A stretch of DNA of 64,000 nt from DATBGO01 sp050011895 (GCA_050011895.1 JBEKIF010000022.1:12852-76851), one strand, 5' to 3'. Shown: positions 50,574 to 59,079, counted from the first letter of the stretch. Made by a program: numbers and translations. Notes: a model not told the origin generated them from the letters alone.

Positions 50574-50858
50574 TCACCGGGCTGGTGTATAGGGTCGGAA
50601 ATCCCGGCGATTAAAAGTGACACTAAAAGTATTATCGTTGCGTACGCAACTATCGCAGATGCATGATATCGAATGCCAGGTAAAACCATCGATAATCACA
50701 AGGTCTGAGGATACCTTATTACTGGCCAGGTCTCTTTCCGGTGCCCCCGGCCCGGCTTGTGCGCAGTCCGGCACACATCCGGTGGATGGGTGGGCGGCGA
50801 TCACCGCTGCCGACGCCAGGTGGACCTGCTCGCTTGAGACAGGTTTGCTTATGCTCAT
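50574..50858 (-). CDS. Unrecognised 94-aa protein with a low-GC 3' half
   Basis: ATG 50858 has a near-perfect AAGGAGGAGCG before it, the strongest ribosome site in this part of the window. The first half (MSISKPVSSEQVHLASAAVI onward) has normal GC. From about residue 50 the GC content drops to roughly 41% (hand count of 50611-50710), encoding DLVIIDGFTWHSISCICDSC and VRNDNTFSVTFNRRDF. The CxCxxC cluster could bind metal. There is no signal peptide or membrane helix. Codon use in the second half is unlike every neighbour, suggesting transfer or gene fusion. Function unknown. Divergent from a methyltransferase gene. Confidence 0.6.
   Translation of the reverse strand: MSISKPVSSEQVHLASAAVIAAHPSTGCVPDCAQAGPGAPERDLASNKVSSDLVIIDGFTWHSISCICDSCVRNDNTFSVTFNRRDFRPYTPAR
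50637..50650. repeat. 14-bp perfect palindrome GTTGCGTACGCAAC
   Basis: Lies in the low-GC half of the 94-aa gene, where it encodes CVRN on the minus strand. Operator-like in form (GntR/TetR style), but inside coding sequence. Confidence 0.5.
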
Positions 50859-50973
50859 CGCTCCTCCTTGTGATCGACCGAGACGGCCCCGCGGGACCGG
50901 GCGCGCCCGGCCGGGACATACCTGAAGAGGCAGCAGGAGCGCGCCTGATACGACGCAGCTGGCCGGAGGCTGG

Positions 50974-50979
50974 CATGAT
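50974..50979 (+). promoter_or_regulatory. Candidate -10 (CATGAT) of leaderless methyltransferase transcript
   Basis: CATGAT ends six bases before GTG 50986; no Shine-Dalgarno lies between. Confidence 0.35.
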
Positions 50980-50985
50980 GGCGGG

Positions 50986-51645
50986 GTGATCCGCGAGCTG
51001 GCCAGGGTGGTGTCGGCGCCGCCGGGCAAGCCGGTCAGGGAAGAGGCAGCCCAGGGCCAGGAGCGTGCCCGCCGCCTGGCGATGCGGCCCGGCACCTGGG
51101 ACCGGCAGGAGGCAACCGCCATGAGGGCCGGCTTTGACGCGGCCGCCACCGGGTGGGATGACTCCCGCGGCGGGTACCGGCGCCCGGTGCTAGTCGATGC
51201 CCTCGCCCGCGGCGGCCCGTTCGGGCCCGGGCGGGCGGTGGAGATCGCCTCGGGTACCGGCCTGCTGACCCCGCTGATCGCGGAGGTGTGGCCGGAGGTG
51301 GTCGCGGTGGACCTATCCGGCGGCATGCTGGCCCACTCGGCCGCGAGCTGCCGGATCCAGGCTGATGCCGCCCGGCTGCCGCTGGCCGATGGCTGCGCGG
51401 CGGCGGTCGTCATCGGGGACGGGCCGCTGTTCGCCGCCGAGGCCACCCGGGTCATGGCCGCGGGGGCGGTGCTGGTGTGGTCCAACGCGCTCGGGGACGG
51501 TGCCCCGTTCTTCGTGCCCGCCGAAATCGTGGCCGAGGCGATGATGGCGGCGACGGGCCGCCCCTGGGACGCGGTTCACAGCCAGGCGCACTGGGGCAGC
51601 TGGGCCGTGTTCCGCCCGGCTGACCCGCTCCCGGCCCGCGTCTAG
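50986..51645 (+). CDS. Class I SAM-dependent methyltransferase
   Basis: 219 aa. Motif I VEIASGTGLLTPLIAEVWP at about 84-102, motif II VVAVDLSGGMLAHSA, and an acidic post II region DGCAAAVVIGDGPLFAAE. A helical lid precedes the fold (RREATAMRAGFDAAATGWDD-like). Substrate unknown. Divergent from the 94-aa gene; the gap of 127 bases carries the 94-aa gene's ribosome site. Confidence 0.85.
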   Translation: MIRELARVVSAPPGKPVREEAAQGQERARRLAMRPGTWDRQEATAMRAGFDAAATGWDDSRGGYRRPVLVDALARGGPFGPGRAVEIASGTGLLTPLIAEVWPEVVAVDLSGGMLAHSAASCRIQADAARLPLADGCAAAVVIGDGPLFAAEATRVMAAGAVLVWSNALGDGAPFFVPAEIVAEAMMAATGRPWDAVHSQAHWGSWAVFRPADPLPARV

Positions 51646-51698
51646 CCGGCCAGCGGGGAACGCACGCAGGTCACCACCCGGGACCGGGCACCCGCACA

Positions 51699-51992
51699 CT
51701 AGCCGTCGGCAAGCGCACCCATGATGGCCACCGTAGAGCGCGTCATGCGACGGGCACTGATCACTGAACGCAGCCCAGCCGCTATCTGGTCCGACGTGAT
51801 ATCGCCGAATCGGGCGCGGAGAGCGACGGTGCACAGGACATCGGTCGTTACGACAGCATGTGGGCTTATGGCGCGACTCGGATCAAAGTCAATCTCGATA
51901 CGATTCAGTCCGCTGATAACTTCATCAATCACATCGCTTGCCGGTTCTCCGACTCGCCTCAGCGTTCGCTGGTGCTTGCTGCCAGCCCTCAA
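51699..51992 (-). CDS. Hypothetical 97-aa protein of lower GC3
   Basis: TTG 51992 has GGTGAAGGA just upstream. The product (LNRIEIDFDPSRAISPHAVV, TTDVLCTVALRARFGDITSD, QIAAGLRSVISARRMT) looks like a folded alpha/beta domain but matches nothing I know. Third codon positions are less GC-rich than in neighbouring genes. It could be a remnant or a recently gained gene. Confidence 0.45.
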   Translation of the reverse strand: MRAGSKHQRTLRRVGEPASDVIDEVISGLNRIEIDFDPSRAISPHAVVTTDVLCTVALRARFGDITSDQIAAGLRSVISARRMTRSTVAIMGALADG

Positions 51993-52041
51993 ATGTCCTT
52001 CACCTAATGGCCGGTGAGGCGCGGAGGGTGACCGCGTCTCA

Positions 52042-52764
52042 TCATCTAGTGCCGGTGATGAGCCGTTCGCGGTCGAACATCGCCGACGTCATCCGCCAGC
52101 CGAGCCTGTTGAGGATCAGCAGCACCGCGGCTCCGCCGATGGCGACGACGAGCGAGGGGCGGATCACGTTGAACGCGATGAGCGATGTCACCACGACGGA
52201 CGGGAGGTTCGCGAGTATGCCGAGCTGCTGAGCGACGCGGACCTCGCTGGACCGCGTGGAGATCGCGATGCCGACCCAGATCGCCCAGCCGGCCAGCAGC
52301 GGGGTGAACACCAGCTGGGCGAGCAGGTCCGAGCCTCGCAGCAGCGCCGGCGCGATGCCGGGCTGTGCGAAGATCTCGACCGTGGCCAGGAAGAAGGCGT
52401 AGACCGCGTACGAGATCGCAACTGACGGGACGAAGGACGCCAGGGCCTTGCCCAGCAAGAACTCCTCGCGGCGTATCGGCGTCCCGAGCACCGGTTCGAG
52501 CGTGCCCTGCTGGCGCTCGCCGACTACCGAGTACGCGGCCAGCGTCGCGGGCACGAGGGCGGGGATGGCCAGCAGGTACAGCAGTTCATTCTCGCGGGCG
52601 AGACCGCCGGATGCCGAGGCGCCCAGGTTCAAGACGGCGATTAGGGGCTGGACGAGGAAGATGAGCGGGAGGATCGCCATCCCGGTGACGATGGTGCGGT
52701 TGCGCCGGTACTCCCGCAGCTCCTTGCGGAAGATGGCCCGTACGCGCCTTCTGCTGACGCTCAT
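52042..52764 (-). CDS. ABC-2 type transporter permease
   Basis: 240 aa, six membrane segments, with RAIFRKELREYRRNRTIVTG at the N-terminus and ALVPATLAAYSVVGERQQGTLEP in the middle, the ABC-2 membrane signature (GERxxGTLE) found in NatB-like exporters. Last gene of the six-gene PadR operon; its ATG overlaps the stop of the ATPase gene (ATGA). Confidence 0.9.
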   Translation of the reverse strand: MSVSRRRVRAIFRKELREYRRNRTIVTGMAILPLIFLVQPLIAVLNLGASASGGLARENELLYLLAIPALVPATLAAYSVVGERQQGTLEPVLGTPIRREEFLLGKALASFVPSVAISYAVYAFFLATVEIFAQPGIAPALLRGSDLLAQLVFTPLLAGWAIWVGIAISTRSSEVRVAQQLGILANLPSVVVTSLIAFNVIRPSLVVAIGGAAVLLILNRLGWRMTSAMFDRERLITGTR

Positions 52765-53864
52765 CTGCGGCGCGCCTCCTCATCCTCGTTGACCAGCTCG
52801 AGATAGACGTCCTCGAGCGAGTGGCGCGACTCGCCGATCGACAGCACGTCGGCGCCCGCCTGGACGAGGGCGCGAGTGACGGCGGGCGCGGCGAGGGTCG
52901 GGTCAGAGACGGCGAGGACGTAGTCGCGGGCGCCGTCCTGGCGCCAGCCGTCGACGGCGGGGAGGCCGGCGAAGACGCGGCCGGGCTCGGGGAGGGGGAT
53001 GAGAGTCTTGACCGTGAGCGTCTTGGCGAACAGCCGGTCGCGCAGCTCGTCGGGCCGTCCGATCGTGCGCAGGGTCGTGTTCAGGATCGCGACCCGGTCG
53101 CACAGCCGCTCGGCCTCTTCGAGGCGGTGGGTGGTGAGGAAGATCGTCACGCCGCTGCGGCGGAGCTCGGCGATCAGCTCGTGCACGTCCCGGGTGGCGG
53201 CCGGGTCCAGGCCGGCGGTCGGCTCGTCGAGGAACAGCACCTGCGGGTCGGGCAGCAGCGCCCGGGCCAGGGCGACCCGCTGGCGCAGGCCCTTGGACAA
53301 TGAGCCGCAGGCATCGCTGGCCCGGTCGGCCAGGTTGACGGCCCGCAGGGCGCGGTCGATGCGATCGCCGGGGTCGGGCGTCTCGTAGAGGTCGGCGAAG
53401 CATCCGAGGTTCTCGGCCACGCTCAGGCGCAGGTAAAGGCCGGGCGACTCGGGCATGATCGAGATCCGGCGGCGGATCTCCACTCCGTTATCCGGCGTGA
53501 GCGGAAGGCCGGCGACCGTCGCCGAGCCCGAGGACGGTGCGATGAGCGTGCCAAGCGTCCGCACCGTCGTGGTCTTCCCGGCGCCGTTCGGCCCGAGGAA
53601 ACCGAACACCTCGCCATGGGCGATGTCAAAGGAGACGTCGTCGAACGCGACCCGGGCACCGAAGCGCTTGCTCAGGTGGTGGACAGACAGCGCCGGAGCG
53701 CCGCTCGTCCCGTCCGGAGCCGCTGGCCTCGCCGACCTCACGACGCGGTCACCTCGCGGGTGGACCGCAGGCTCGTCTCGCCCGGGCGGCGCGTCCGGCG
53801 CCTCGGCCGGGGAAGTGGTGCGGTGCCGCAGCTTCCCGATGAGCCACCTGATCAGGTAGACCAT
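52761..53864 (-). CDS. ABC transporter ATPase (NatA-like), third ATPase of the operon
   Basis: 367 aa from ATG 53864 (TGATG overlap with the FtsX gene) or 326 aa from GTG 53741, which has GAGGTGA seven bases upstream. The ATPase begins SVHHLSKRFG; Walker A GFLGPNGAGKTTTVRTLG, signature LSKGLRQRVALARAL, Walker B VLFLDEPTAGLDP, H-loop TTHRLEEAERLCD. The C-terminal 80 residues form the extra domain of NatA-type ATPases. The long N-terminal extension favours the GTG start. Confidence 0.9.
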   Translation of the reverse strand: MVYLIRWLIGKLRHRTTSPAEAPDAPPGRDEPAVHPRGDRVVRSARPAAPDGTSGAPALSVHHLSKRFGARVAFDDVSFDIAHGEVFGFLGPNGAGKTTTVRTLGTLIAPSSGSATVAGLPLTPDNGVEIRRRISIMPESPGLYLRLSVAENLGCFADLYETPDPGDRIDRALRAVNLADRASDACGSLSKGLRQRVALARALLPDPQVLFLDEPTAGLDPAATRDVHELIAELRRSGVTIFLTTHRLEEAERLCDRVAILNTTLRTIGRPDELRDRLFAKTLTVKTLIPLPEPGRVFAGLPAVDGWRQDGARDYVLAVSDPTLAAPAVTRALVQAGADVLSIGESRHSLEDVYLELVNEDEEARRR

Positions 53865-56230
53865 CACTGGTACCGCAGCGCCGTGCCGGGCTGGATCCGG
53901 GTGGCGCGGCGCAGCGGCCCACGGATCACGATGGCTGTGAGCACGACCACCCCGGCGAGCGTGATCAGCGGTATGGCCAGGGGGAACTCCTCGGGGAGGG
54001 TGACATCCGCATTGTGCATGAAGAGCGCCAGCAGGCCCTGGTACATCAGCCAGCCGAGCAGGACTCCGAACGCCCAGCCGACAGCGGCAAGGGCCACCGC
54101 TTCTGCGCTGAAGACGCGCCGGATCTGGCGGGCCCTGGCACCCAGGCAGCGCAGGATCCCGACCTCCCGGGTGCGCTCGATGACGCCCATGCTGAGGGCG
54201 CTGACCAGGCCCATGAGCATGATGGCCACCACCACCAGGCCCAGGATCTCCACGATGGTGAGGACATAGATCTCCGTGGTGCTGACCGGGTACCCGGCGG
54301 CGGCCAGCCGGTTGGCGGCGGCGGCGGCCGCCCGGTCGATGGCGGCGTGGGCGGTGCGGCCGGTGGTGAGCCAGATCGAATTCGCGGTGCCGGGCCCGCC
54401 GTCCAGGCGTTCCAGCACGGGTAGCGGGAAGTAGATGGTGTCGCCCGCGTTGGTCTGGCCGGTGTCGATCCCGATGACCCGCACCCTGGTGGGTCCCGCG
54501 GCCAGCGTCAGGGTGAGGATCTGCCCGACCCGGGCGCCGGTGGTGCGGGCGACGGCGGGCCCGAGCACCACCGGCAGGACGGCGGGGCGGGCGCCTTCGG
54601 CGGTATCGGCGGTGGTGAACCAGCGGCCCGCGCTCAGCCGGTAATCGTAGAAGGGATGGGTGCCCAGGCCCCACGCCGTGTACGTCTGCCCGTTGTACTG
54701 CACCGAACTGGTCTCGACCGGCTCGGCTCCGGTGACTCCGGGTGTGGCGGCGGCGACGGCGAGCGCCTGGCCGCCGAACGGCCGCGCGCCGCTGGTCGAT
54801 GCCACCCCGACGCCGACGCTGAAGTGCAGTTTGCCGATGGTCTGGCTGATGACGGCGGTTACGGACTGGCCGAGGGCGAGGAAGGCGATCGCGAGACCGG
54901 CGGCCAGGGCGACCTGCGCGATCGTGGCCGCACTGCGCCGTTTTTGCCGCAGCGCGTTGCGGACTCCCATCCGCACGCTGCCGGGCACCCGGGTTCCGGC
55001 CAGCAGGCCGCTGCGCGCGACCAGGCGGTCGAGCCAGCCGGAGCCGTAACCGCCGGTGCCCGTGCCTGCGAGGGTTTCGGCCACGGGCCTGCGCAGCGCG
55101 CGGCGCAGCGCGGGCAGCGACGCGGCGACCGCGAGCGCTGGACCGAGCACGAGGCTGGCCACGACCACTGGGACCGAGATGGCGAAGCCGAACGACACGT
55201 CGATGAGCTTCACGGCGAAGTAGCCGGCCAGCAGGTAGGCGATGGCGATGCCGAGAAAGGTGCCGAGCACCGCGCCCGCCGCGCCGAGCATCGCCGCGGT
55301 GCGCACGGTGATGCCGGCGATCTGCCGGCGCCGGCCGCCGAGTGTCTTGAGGATGGCGATCTCGCCGGCCTGCTCGGCGATGAGGGTATTCATCGTGGCG
55401 GCGATGAGAAACAGGGCAGAGGCGAACGCGAGGATCGTGATGATGTACAGCAGCGCCATGATGTGACCGAACCCGGCCTGCCCGGGCCATTGCCCGGGGG
55501 CGCGGACGGCGGGCAGCGCCGTGATCGGGTCCGCTCCGGTCTGTGCGGTCAGGTAGGCGCGCACCTCGGCGACCACCCGGGACTGCGCGGCCGCGGCGTC
55601 GTCGGTGAGGCGGAACCCCAGGTAGTTGTAACCGACGCCGCGCAGCGCCTGCACCGTGGCCGTCGGGGCGTAGAAGACCGGCGTGGTCGAGCCGTTCGCG
55701 CCAGGGGTCGCGTACAGGTTCAGGCCGGTACCGCTGACCCGCAGCCGCACCAGCCTGCCGCTGGCGGCCCGCACGTCGATTGTGCCCCCGTTGGGGACGG
55801 CGAAGCCGGTGGCCCGGGCGTTGCCCGCGTCGGCCACGACCTCACCCGGCCCCGGCATCCGGCCGGTGAACAGCGCCACGGTATTGACCGGGGCGGACGC
55901 CAGCGCGGTGCCGGCGAGCTCGACGTCCTGGGGGCCGGCGGCGGATGTCGCCGTGGTGGCGTAGCCGACGGCCGGGCTGACCGCGGCGACGCCCGGCAGG
56001 CGGCCCAGCGCGCGGAGCTGTGCCGGGCGCAGGTCAAGGCTGCTGGTGGATATCCCGACGTCATACAGGTGGCTGCCCGCGATCTGGCGGTTCATGGCCG
56101 CGCTCAGCAGGGCCGGTACGGCCAGGAAACCCAGGCTCGCGATCGCGATGCTCAGCGTGCACACGGCCAGCAGCGTGCGGGCGCGGTGCCGGGTCACGTC
56201 GCCCCATGCCTTGCGGCTCAGCGTGCTCAT
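53864..56230 (-). CDS. FtsX/MacB-type ABC permease
   Basis: 788 aa with two FtsX domains (about 255-375: SALFLIAATMNTLIAEQAGE, AILKTLGGRRRQ; and about 665-788: LMGLVSALSMGVIERTREVG, ILRCLGARARQIRRVF) and a MacB-like periplasmic domain after the first helix. Belongs to lipoprotein/antimicrobial-peptide/mechanotransmission ABC systems. Coupled by short overlaps to the ATPase genes on both sides. Confidence 0.92.
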   Translation of the reverse strand: MSTLSRKAWGDVTRHRARTLLAVCTLSIAIASLGFLAVPALLSAAMNRQIAGSHLYDVGISTSSLDLRPAQLRALGRLPGVAAVSPAVGYATTATSAAGPQDVELAGTALASAPVNTVALFTGRMPGPGEVVADAGNARATGFAVPNGGTIDVRAASGRLVRLRVSGTGLNLYATPGANGSTTPVFYAPTATVQALRGVGYNYLGFRLTDDAAAAQSRVVAEVRAYLTAQTGADPITALPAVRAPGQWPGQAGFGHIMALLYIITILAFASALFLIAATMNTLIAEQAGEIAILKTLGGRRRQIAGITVRTAAMLGAAGAVLGTFLGIAIAYLLAGYFAVKLIDVSFGFAISVPVVVASLVLGPALAVAASLPALRRALRRPVAETLAGTGTGGYGSGWLDRLVARSGLLAGTRVPGSVRMGVRNALRQKRRSAATIAQVALAAGLAIAFLALGQSVTAVISQTIGKLHFSVGVGVASTSGARPFGGQALAVAAATPGVTGAEPVETSSVQYNGQTYTAWGLGTHPFYDYRLSAGRWFTTADTAEGARPAVLPVVLGPAVARTTGARVGQILTLTLAAGPTRVRVIGIDTGQTNAGDTIYFPLPVLERLDGGPGTANSIWLTTGRTAHAAIDRAAAAAANRLAAAGYPVSTTEIYVLTIVEILGLVVVAIMLMGLVSALSMGVIERTREVGILRCLGARARQIRRVFSAEAVALAAVGWAFGVLLGWLMYQGLLALFMHNADVTLPEEFPLAIPLITLAGVVVLTAIVIRGPLRRATRIQPGTALRYQ

Positions 56231-56958
56231 GGCCGCCGTCCCGTATCGCCGGTGATCAGTCCGTCGCGAACGGACACGATCCGGGATGCCAGCCCGGCGA
56301 GAGCCTGATCATGGGTGACGTACACCACCGTGGTTCCGTTCCCATTCAGGCCTTTGAGCAGTTCGAACATGTCCCGGGCCAGCCGCGTGTCGAGGTTGCC
56401 GGTGGGCTCGTCGCCGAGCAGGATCGGCGGCTGGCAGGCCATCGCCCGGGCGATCGCGACGCGCTGCTGCTCGCCACCGGACAGCTCCAGCGGCAGCCGG
56501 TCGCCGCGGTCGCCGAGCCCGACCGTGGCGAGGTGGCGGCTCGCCACGGCCTTGCGCTCGCGGGATGGGCCGAGCCGGGCCAGGTCCAGCGGCAGCGCGG
56601 CGTTCTCCGTCGCGGTAAGCGTGGGCATCAGCTGAAAGAACTGGAAGACGATGCCGATGGTGCGGCCGCGCCAGACGGCGAGCTGTTCCTCGGTCATCTG
56701 GTCCAGGCGGCTGCCGTTAACCGTCACCGTGCCGGCGGTGGGCCGGTCGATGCCCGCAATGAGGTTAATGATCGTGGTCTTGCCGCTGCCCGACGGGCCG
56801 GTGATCGCCACCATCTCGCCCCCGGCGATCGCCAGGTCCACGCCTTTCAGCGCGCGGAACCCGACCCCCCGCCCACCTCCTCGGCCCCCTACGCTGCGGT
56901 AGGTCTTCCCCGCCCCGGCCAGCGCGATGATGGCCGGGGCGGCCGCGGTGCCGGTCAC
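56227..56958 (-). CDS. MacB/LolD-type ABC ATPase, second of two
   Basis: 243 aa from GTG 56958, which overlaps the preceding stop (GTGA). Walker A GPSGSGKTTIINLIAGID, signature LSGGEQQRVAIARAMA, Walker B LLGDEPTGNLD, H-loop VTHDQALA; Walker B reads LLGDEPT rather than LLADEPT, a common variant. Likely pairs with the FtsX permease. Confidence 0.92.
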   Translation of the reverse strand: MTGTAAAPAIIALAGAGKTYRSVGGRGGGRGVGFRALKGVDLAIAGGEMVAITGPSGSGKTTIINLIAGIDRPTAGTVTVNGSRLDQMTEEQLAVWRGRTIGIVFQFFQLMPTLTATENAALPLDLARLGPSRERKAVASRHLATVGLGDRGDRLPLELSGGEQQRVAIARAMACQPPILLGDEPTGNLDTRLARDMFELLKGLNGNGTTVVYVTHDQALAGLASRIVSVRDGLITGDTGRRP

Positions 56959-57677
56959 CGAGCCTGCCCCGTTCCCAGCAGGTACTCGGGGCCGGCGGGC
57001 GGCCCCGTCGCGCCGGCGAGCCGGCCGTCGTTCAGGAACACCACCCGGTCGGCCCAGGCGGCGTGCCGGACGTTGTGGGTGGCGAGCACGACCGCGCAGC
57101 CTGTCGCGCACCGCTGGCGCAGCAGGCTCATCACCGATTCGCCGGTGAGCGCGTCGAGGGCACCGGTCGGCTCGTCGGCCAGCAGCAGCGACCGGCCCCC
57201 GGCGACCGCCCGGGCGATCGCCACCTGCTGCTGCTCGCCCACTGACAGCTGCCCCGGGAACCGGCCCCCGACGGCTCGGAGGCCCAGGGAGTCCAGCAGG
57301 CCGCCAGCGCCCGCAATCGCGGCCTTCGGCTTGACGCCATCCAGTTCCAGCGCGAGCGCAACGTTCTCGGCGGCGGTCAGCGAGGCGAGCAGGTTGGCTT
57401 CCTGGAAGACGAAGCCGATCTCCCGCCGCAACGCCGCCGCGAGCCCGGCCTGGTCCAGGACGGCCAGGTCACGGCCGGACAGCAGGACCCGGCCGGAGGT
57501 CGGCCGGTCCAGCCCGCCCGCCAGCCGCAGCAGGGTCGACTTCCCCGAACCGCTGGGCCCCATGACGGCCACGAACTCGCCGACGCTGACCTGCAGCGAC
57601 ACATCGTCCAGCGCGACCACACGCAGGCGCCCGGACCCGAAGACCCGCGCCGCCCCGGCTATCTCGAGGACCGTCAT
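56955..57677 (-). CDS. MacB/LolD-type ABC ATPase, first of two
   Basis: 240 aa from ATG 57677, overlapping the padR stop (TGATG). Walker A GPSGSGKSTLLRLAGGLD, signature LSVGEQQQVAIARAVAGG (Val in place of the usual Gly in LSGGE), Walker B LLLADEPTGALD, H-loop ATHNVRHA. The altered signature and the presence of two such ATPases with one permease suggest a heterodimer with one weaker site. Confidence 0.92.
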   Translation of the reverse strand: MTVLEIAGAARVFGSGRLRVVALDDVSLQVSVGEFVAVMGPSGSGKSTLLRLAGGLDRPTSGRVLLSGRDLAVLDQAGLAAALRREIGFVFQEANLLASLTAAENVALALELDGVKPKAAIAGAGGLLDSLGLRAVGGRFPGQLSVGEQQQVAIARAVAGGRSLLLADEPTGALDALTGESVMSLLRQRCATGCAVVLATHNVRHAAWADRVVFLNDGRLAGATGPPAGPEYLLGTGQAR

Positions 57678-58255
57678 CAGCTGCTCCGTTCCGCCGCGCG
57701 TTCGGCCGGATTTTCCGGATGCCGCCGGGCCATTCCCGCGGCGATGTTCTCTCTCGCGAGCCGCGCCTCGCACATGTCGAGCCAGCGCGCCTCGGCCTCG
57801 GCCTGGAAGACCAGCGCGTCAAGCATCAGCAACCAGGCCATGTCCCCAGCGGACTCAGCGGCGGCCTTCAGCCGGGTAACGTCCTGCAGCGCCCGCACCG
57901 TCGCCACCCGCTGCCGCTGCACGACCGCGGTGACATCCGCCATGCCTGACCGCATCGCGAACACCAGCTTGATCGCCAGCTCCTGGCGGGGAATCACCTC
58001 GCGCGGCACCGGCGTCTCGAACCACCGGCCGAGCTCATCCCGCCCGGCCCCGGTGATCTCGTACACCTTCTGGCCGTCGGCATCAGCCTCGGCGGTAACC
58101 AGACCGTCTCGCTCCAGGCGCCGCAAGGTGGTGTACACCTGCCCGACGTTGAGCGGCCAAACGTCCCCGGTCGCGGCCTCGAACTCGGTCTTCAGCCCGT
58201 AGCCGTGCATCGGCCCGGCGGACAACAACGCCAGAAGACTGTGACGGACTGACAC
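57677..58255 (-). CDS. PadR-family transcriptional regulator
   Basis: 192 aa. GTG 58255 is chosen because GGAGG lies five bases upstream and MSVRHSLLALLSAGPMHGYG is the usual PadR start; ATG 58267 would place the operator inside the gene. Winged helix at 1-85 (GDVWPLNVGQVYTTLRRLERDG) and a C-terminal Vir helical domain. PadR proteins repress a nearby transporter until a toxic ligand binds, and here padR is the first gene of the ABC operon. Confidence 0.92.
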   Translation of the reverse strand: MSVRHSLLALLSAGPMHGYGLKTEFEAATGDVWPLNVGQVYTTLRRLERDGLVTAEADADGQKVYEITGAGRDELGRWFETPVPREVIPRQELAIKLVFAMRSGMADVTAVVQRQRVATVRALQDVTRLKAAAESAGDMAWLLMLDALVFQAEAEARWLDMCEARLARENIAAGMARRHPENPAERAAERSS

Positions 58256-58263
58256 CAGCACCT

Positions 58264-58292
58264 CCATACGAGGTATTGCATACCGAGTATGG
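58264..58292. promoter_or_regulatory. Candidate PadR operator
   Basis: ATACGAGGTAT (58266-58276) and ATACCGAGTAT (58280-58290) form an imperfect dyad (9 of 11 pairs) around TGC, extended by flanking CC/GG. The form ATAC-N-GTAT repeated is like known PadR sites. It is centred 23 bases before the padR start. Confidence 0.55.
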
Positions 58293-58566
58293 CATCGCGG
58301 CGAATGCCGGTCAACGCGCGCCGCGGCACGTGAACTCTGGCCGCGCCGGGCATGGAAACAGTTTCGTGATCTGGGTCCTTCCGGCACATCGAGCCGGGCA
58401 GAGCGCTCGTGCTGCTCACCAAAACCTGCCCCGGTACCTGCTGCCAGCCCGTCTTCGCGGCAACCCCAGGCTGGGCATAGCCGGCGAGCTCAGCGACAGT
58501 TCCCGCCGACCGAGCCGGAACCGGGCAAGACCCAGCTCAACAGGAGGTTCTGCCCGGCGCTCCTCC

Positions 58567-58572
58567 TAGGCT
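58567..58572 (+). promoter_or_regulatory. Candidate -10 (TAGGCT) of leaderless DUF2721 transcript
   Basis: TAGGCT ends six bases before ATG 58579. No Shine-Dalgarno is present. Confidence 0.45.
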
Positions 58573-58578
58573 GGGCTG

Positions 58579-59079
58579 ATGAATCCGATCGCCGTCACAG
58601 CAGTCCAGGCGATGGTGGCGCCGGTGGTGCTTATCACGACGGCTGCGATCTTGTCCGGCGCCCTGCTGACGATGTACAGCTCGGTCAACGACCGCATGCG
58701 TGCCATGGATGGTGAGCGCCTGGACATCTTGTCCAGCGCCGCCGGGACACTGCTGTCAGTCGCCGAGGTGCCACCGGCTGGCCGGGAACGGCTGACCCAG
58801 ATCGATACCCAGCTGCCCATGCTCTTGCGCCGTCATCGCCTGCTGCACAATGCCATTCTTCTCATCTATGCCGGCGTGGCCGTGCTGGTGCTCAGCGTGA
58901 TCGCCATCGGGGTCGCCGTGACGGACAGCTCCGGAGCGGCAGGGACTACCGCCCTGGCTCTGGTTCTGGCCGGGACCGTGACGCTCCTCGGCGGGCTCTT
59001 GTTCGCCGCACGATCGATCATGATCTCCATGGACGCGATCGACTACGAGGTGCGGCGCACCCTGTCACTCGAGTCCTGA
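58579..59079 (+). CDS. DUF2721 membrane protein
   Basis: 166 aa with three membrane segments (near 10-32, 93-115 and 125-145) and the conserved APVVLITTAAILSGALLTMY and LLRRHRLLHNAILLIYAG motifs. Unknown function, widespread in bacteria. Confidence 0.9.
   Translation: MNPIAVTAVQAMVAPVVLITTAAILSGALLTMYSSVNDRMRAMDGERLDILSSAAGTLLSVAEVPPAGRERLTQIDTQLPMLLRRHRLLHNAILLIYAGVAVLVLSVIAIGVAVTDSSGAAGTTALALVLAGTVTLLGGLLFAARSIMISMDAIDYEVRRTLSLES

Larger units (their letters stand above)
58256..58578. other. 323-base divergent interval between padR and DUF2721 genes
   Basis: Contains the PadR operator near its left end and the DUF2721 -10 at its right end. Nothing else recognised. Confidence 0.5.

Noticed and set aside
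53865..55490. An extension of the third ATPase frame upstream for over 500 codons
   Set aside because: Shadow of the FtsX permease frame on the same strand; the ATPase starts at the overlap or at GTG 53741.
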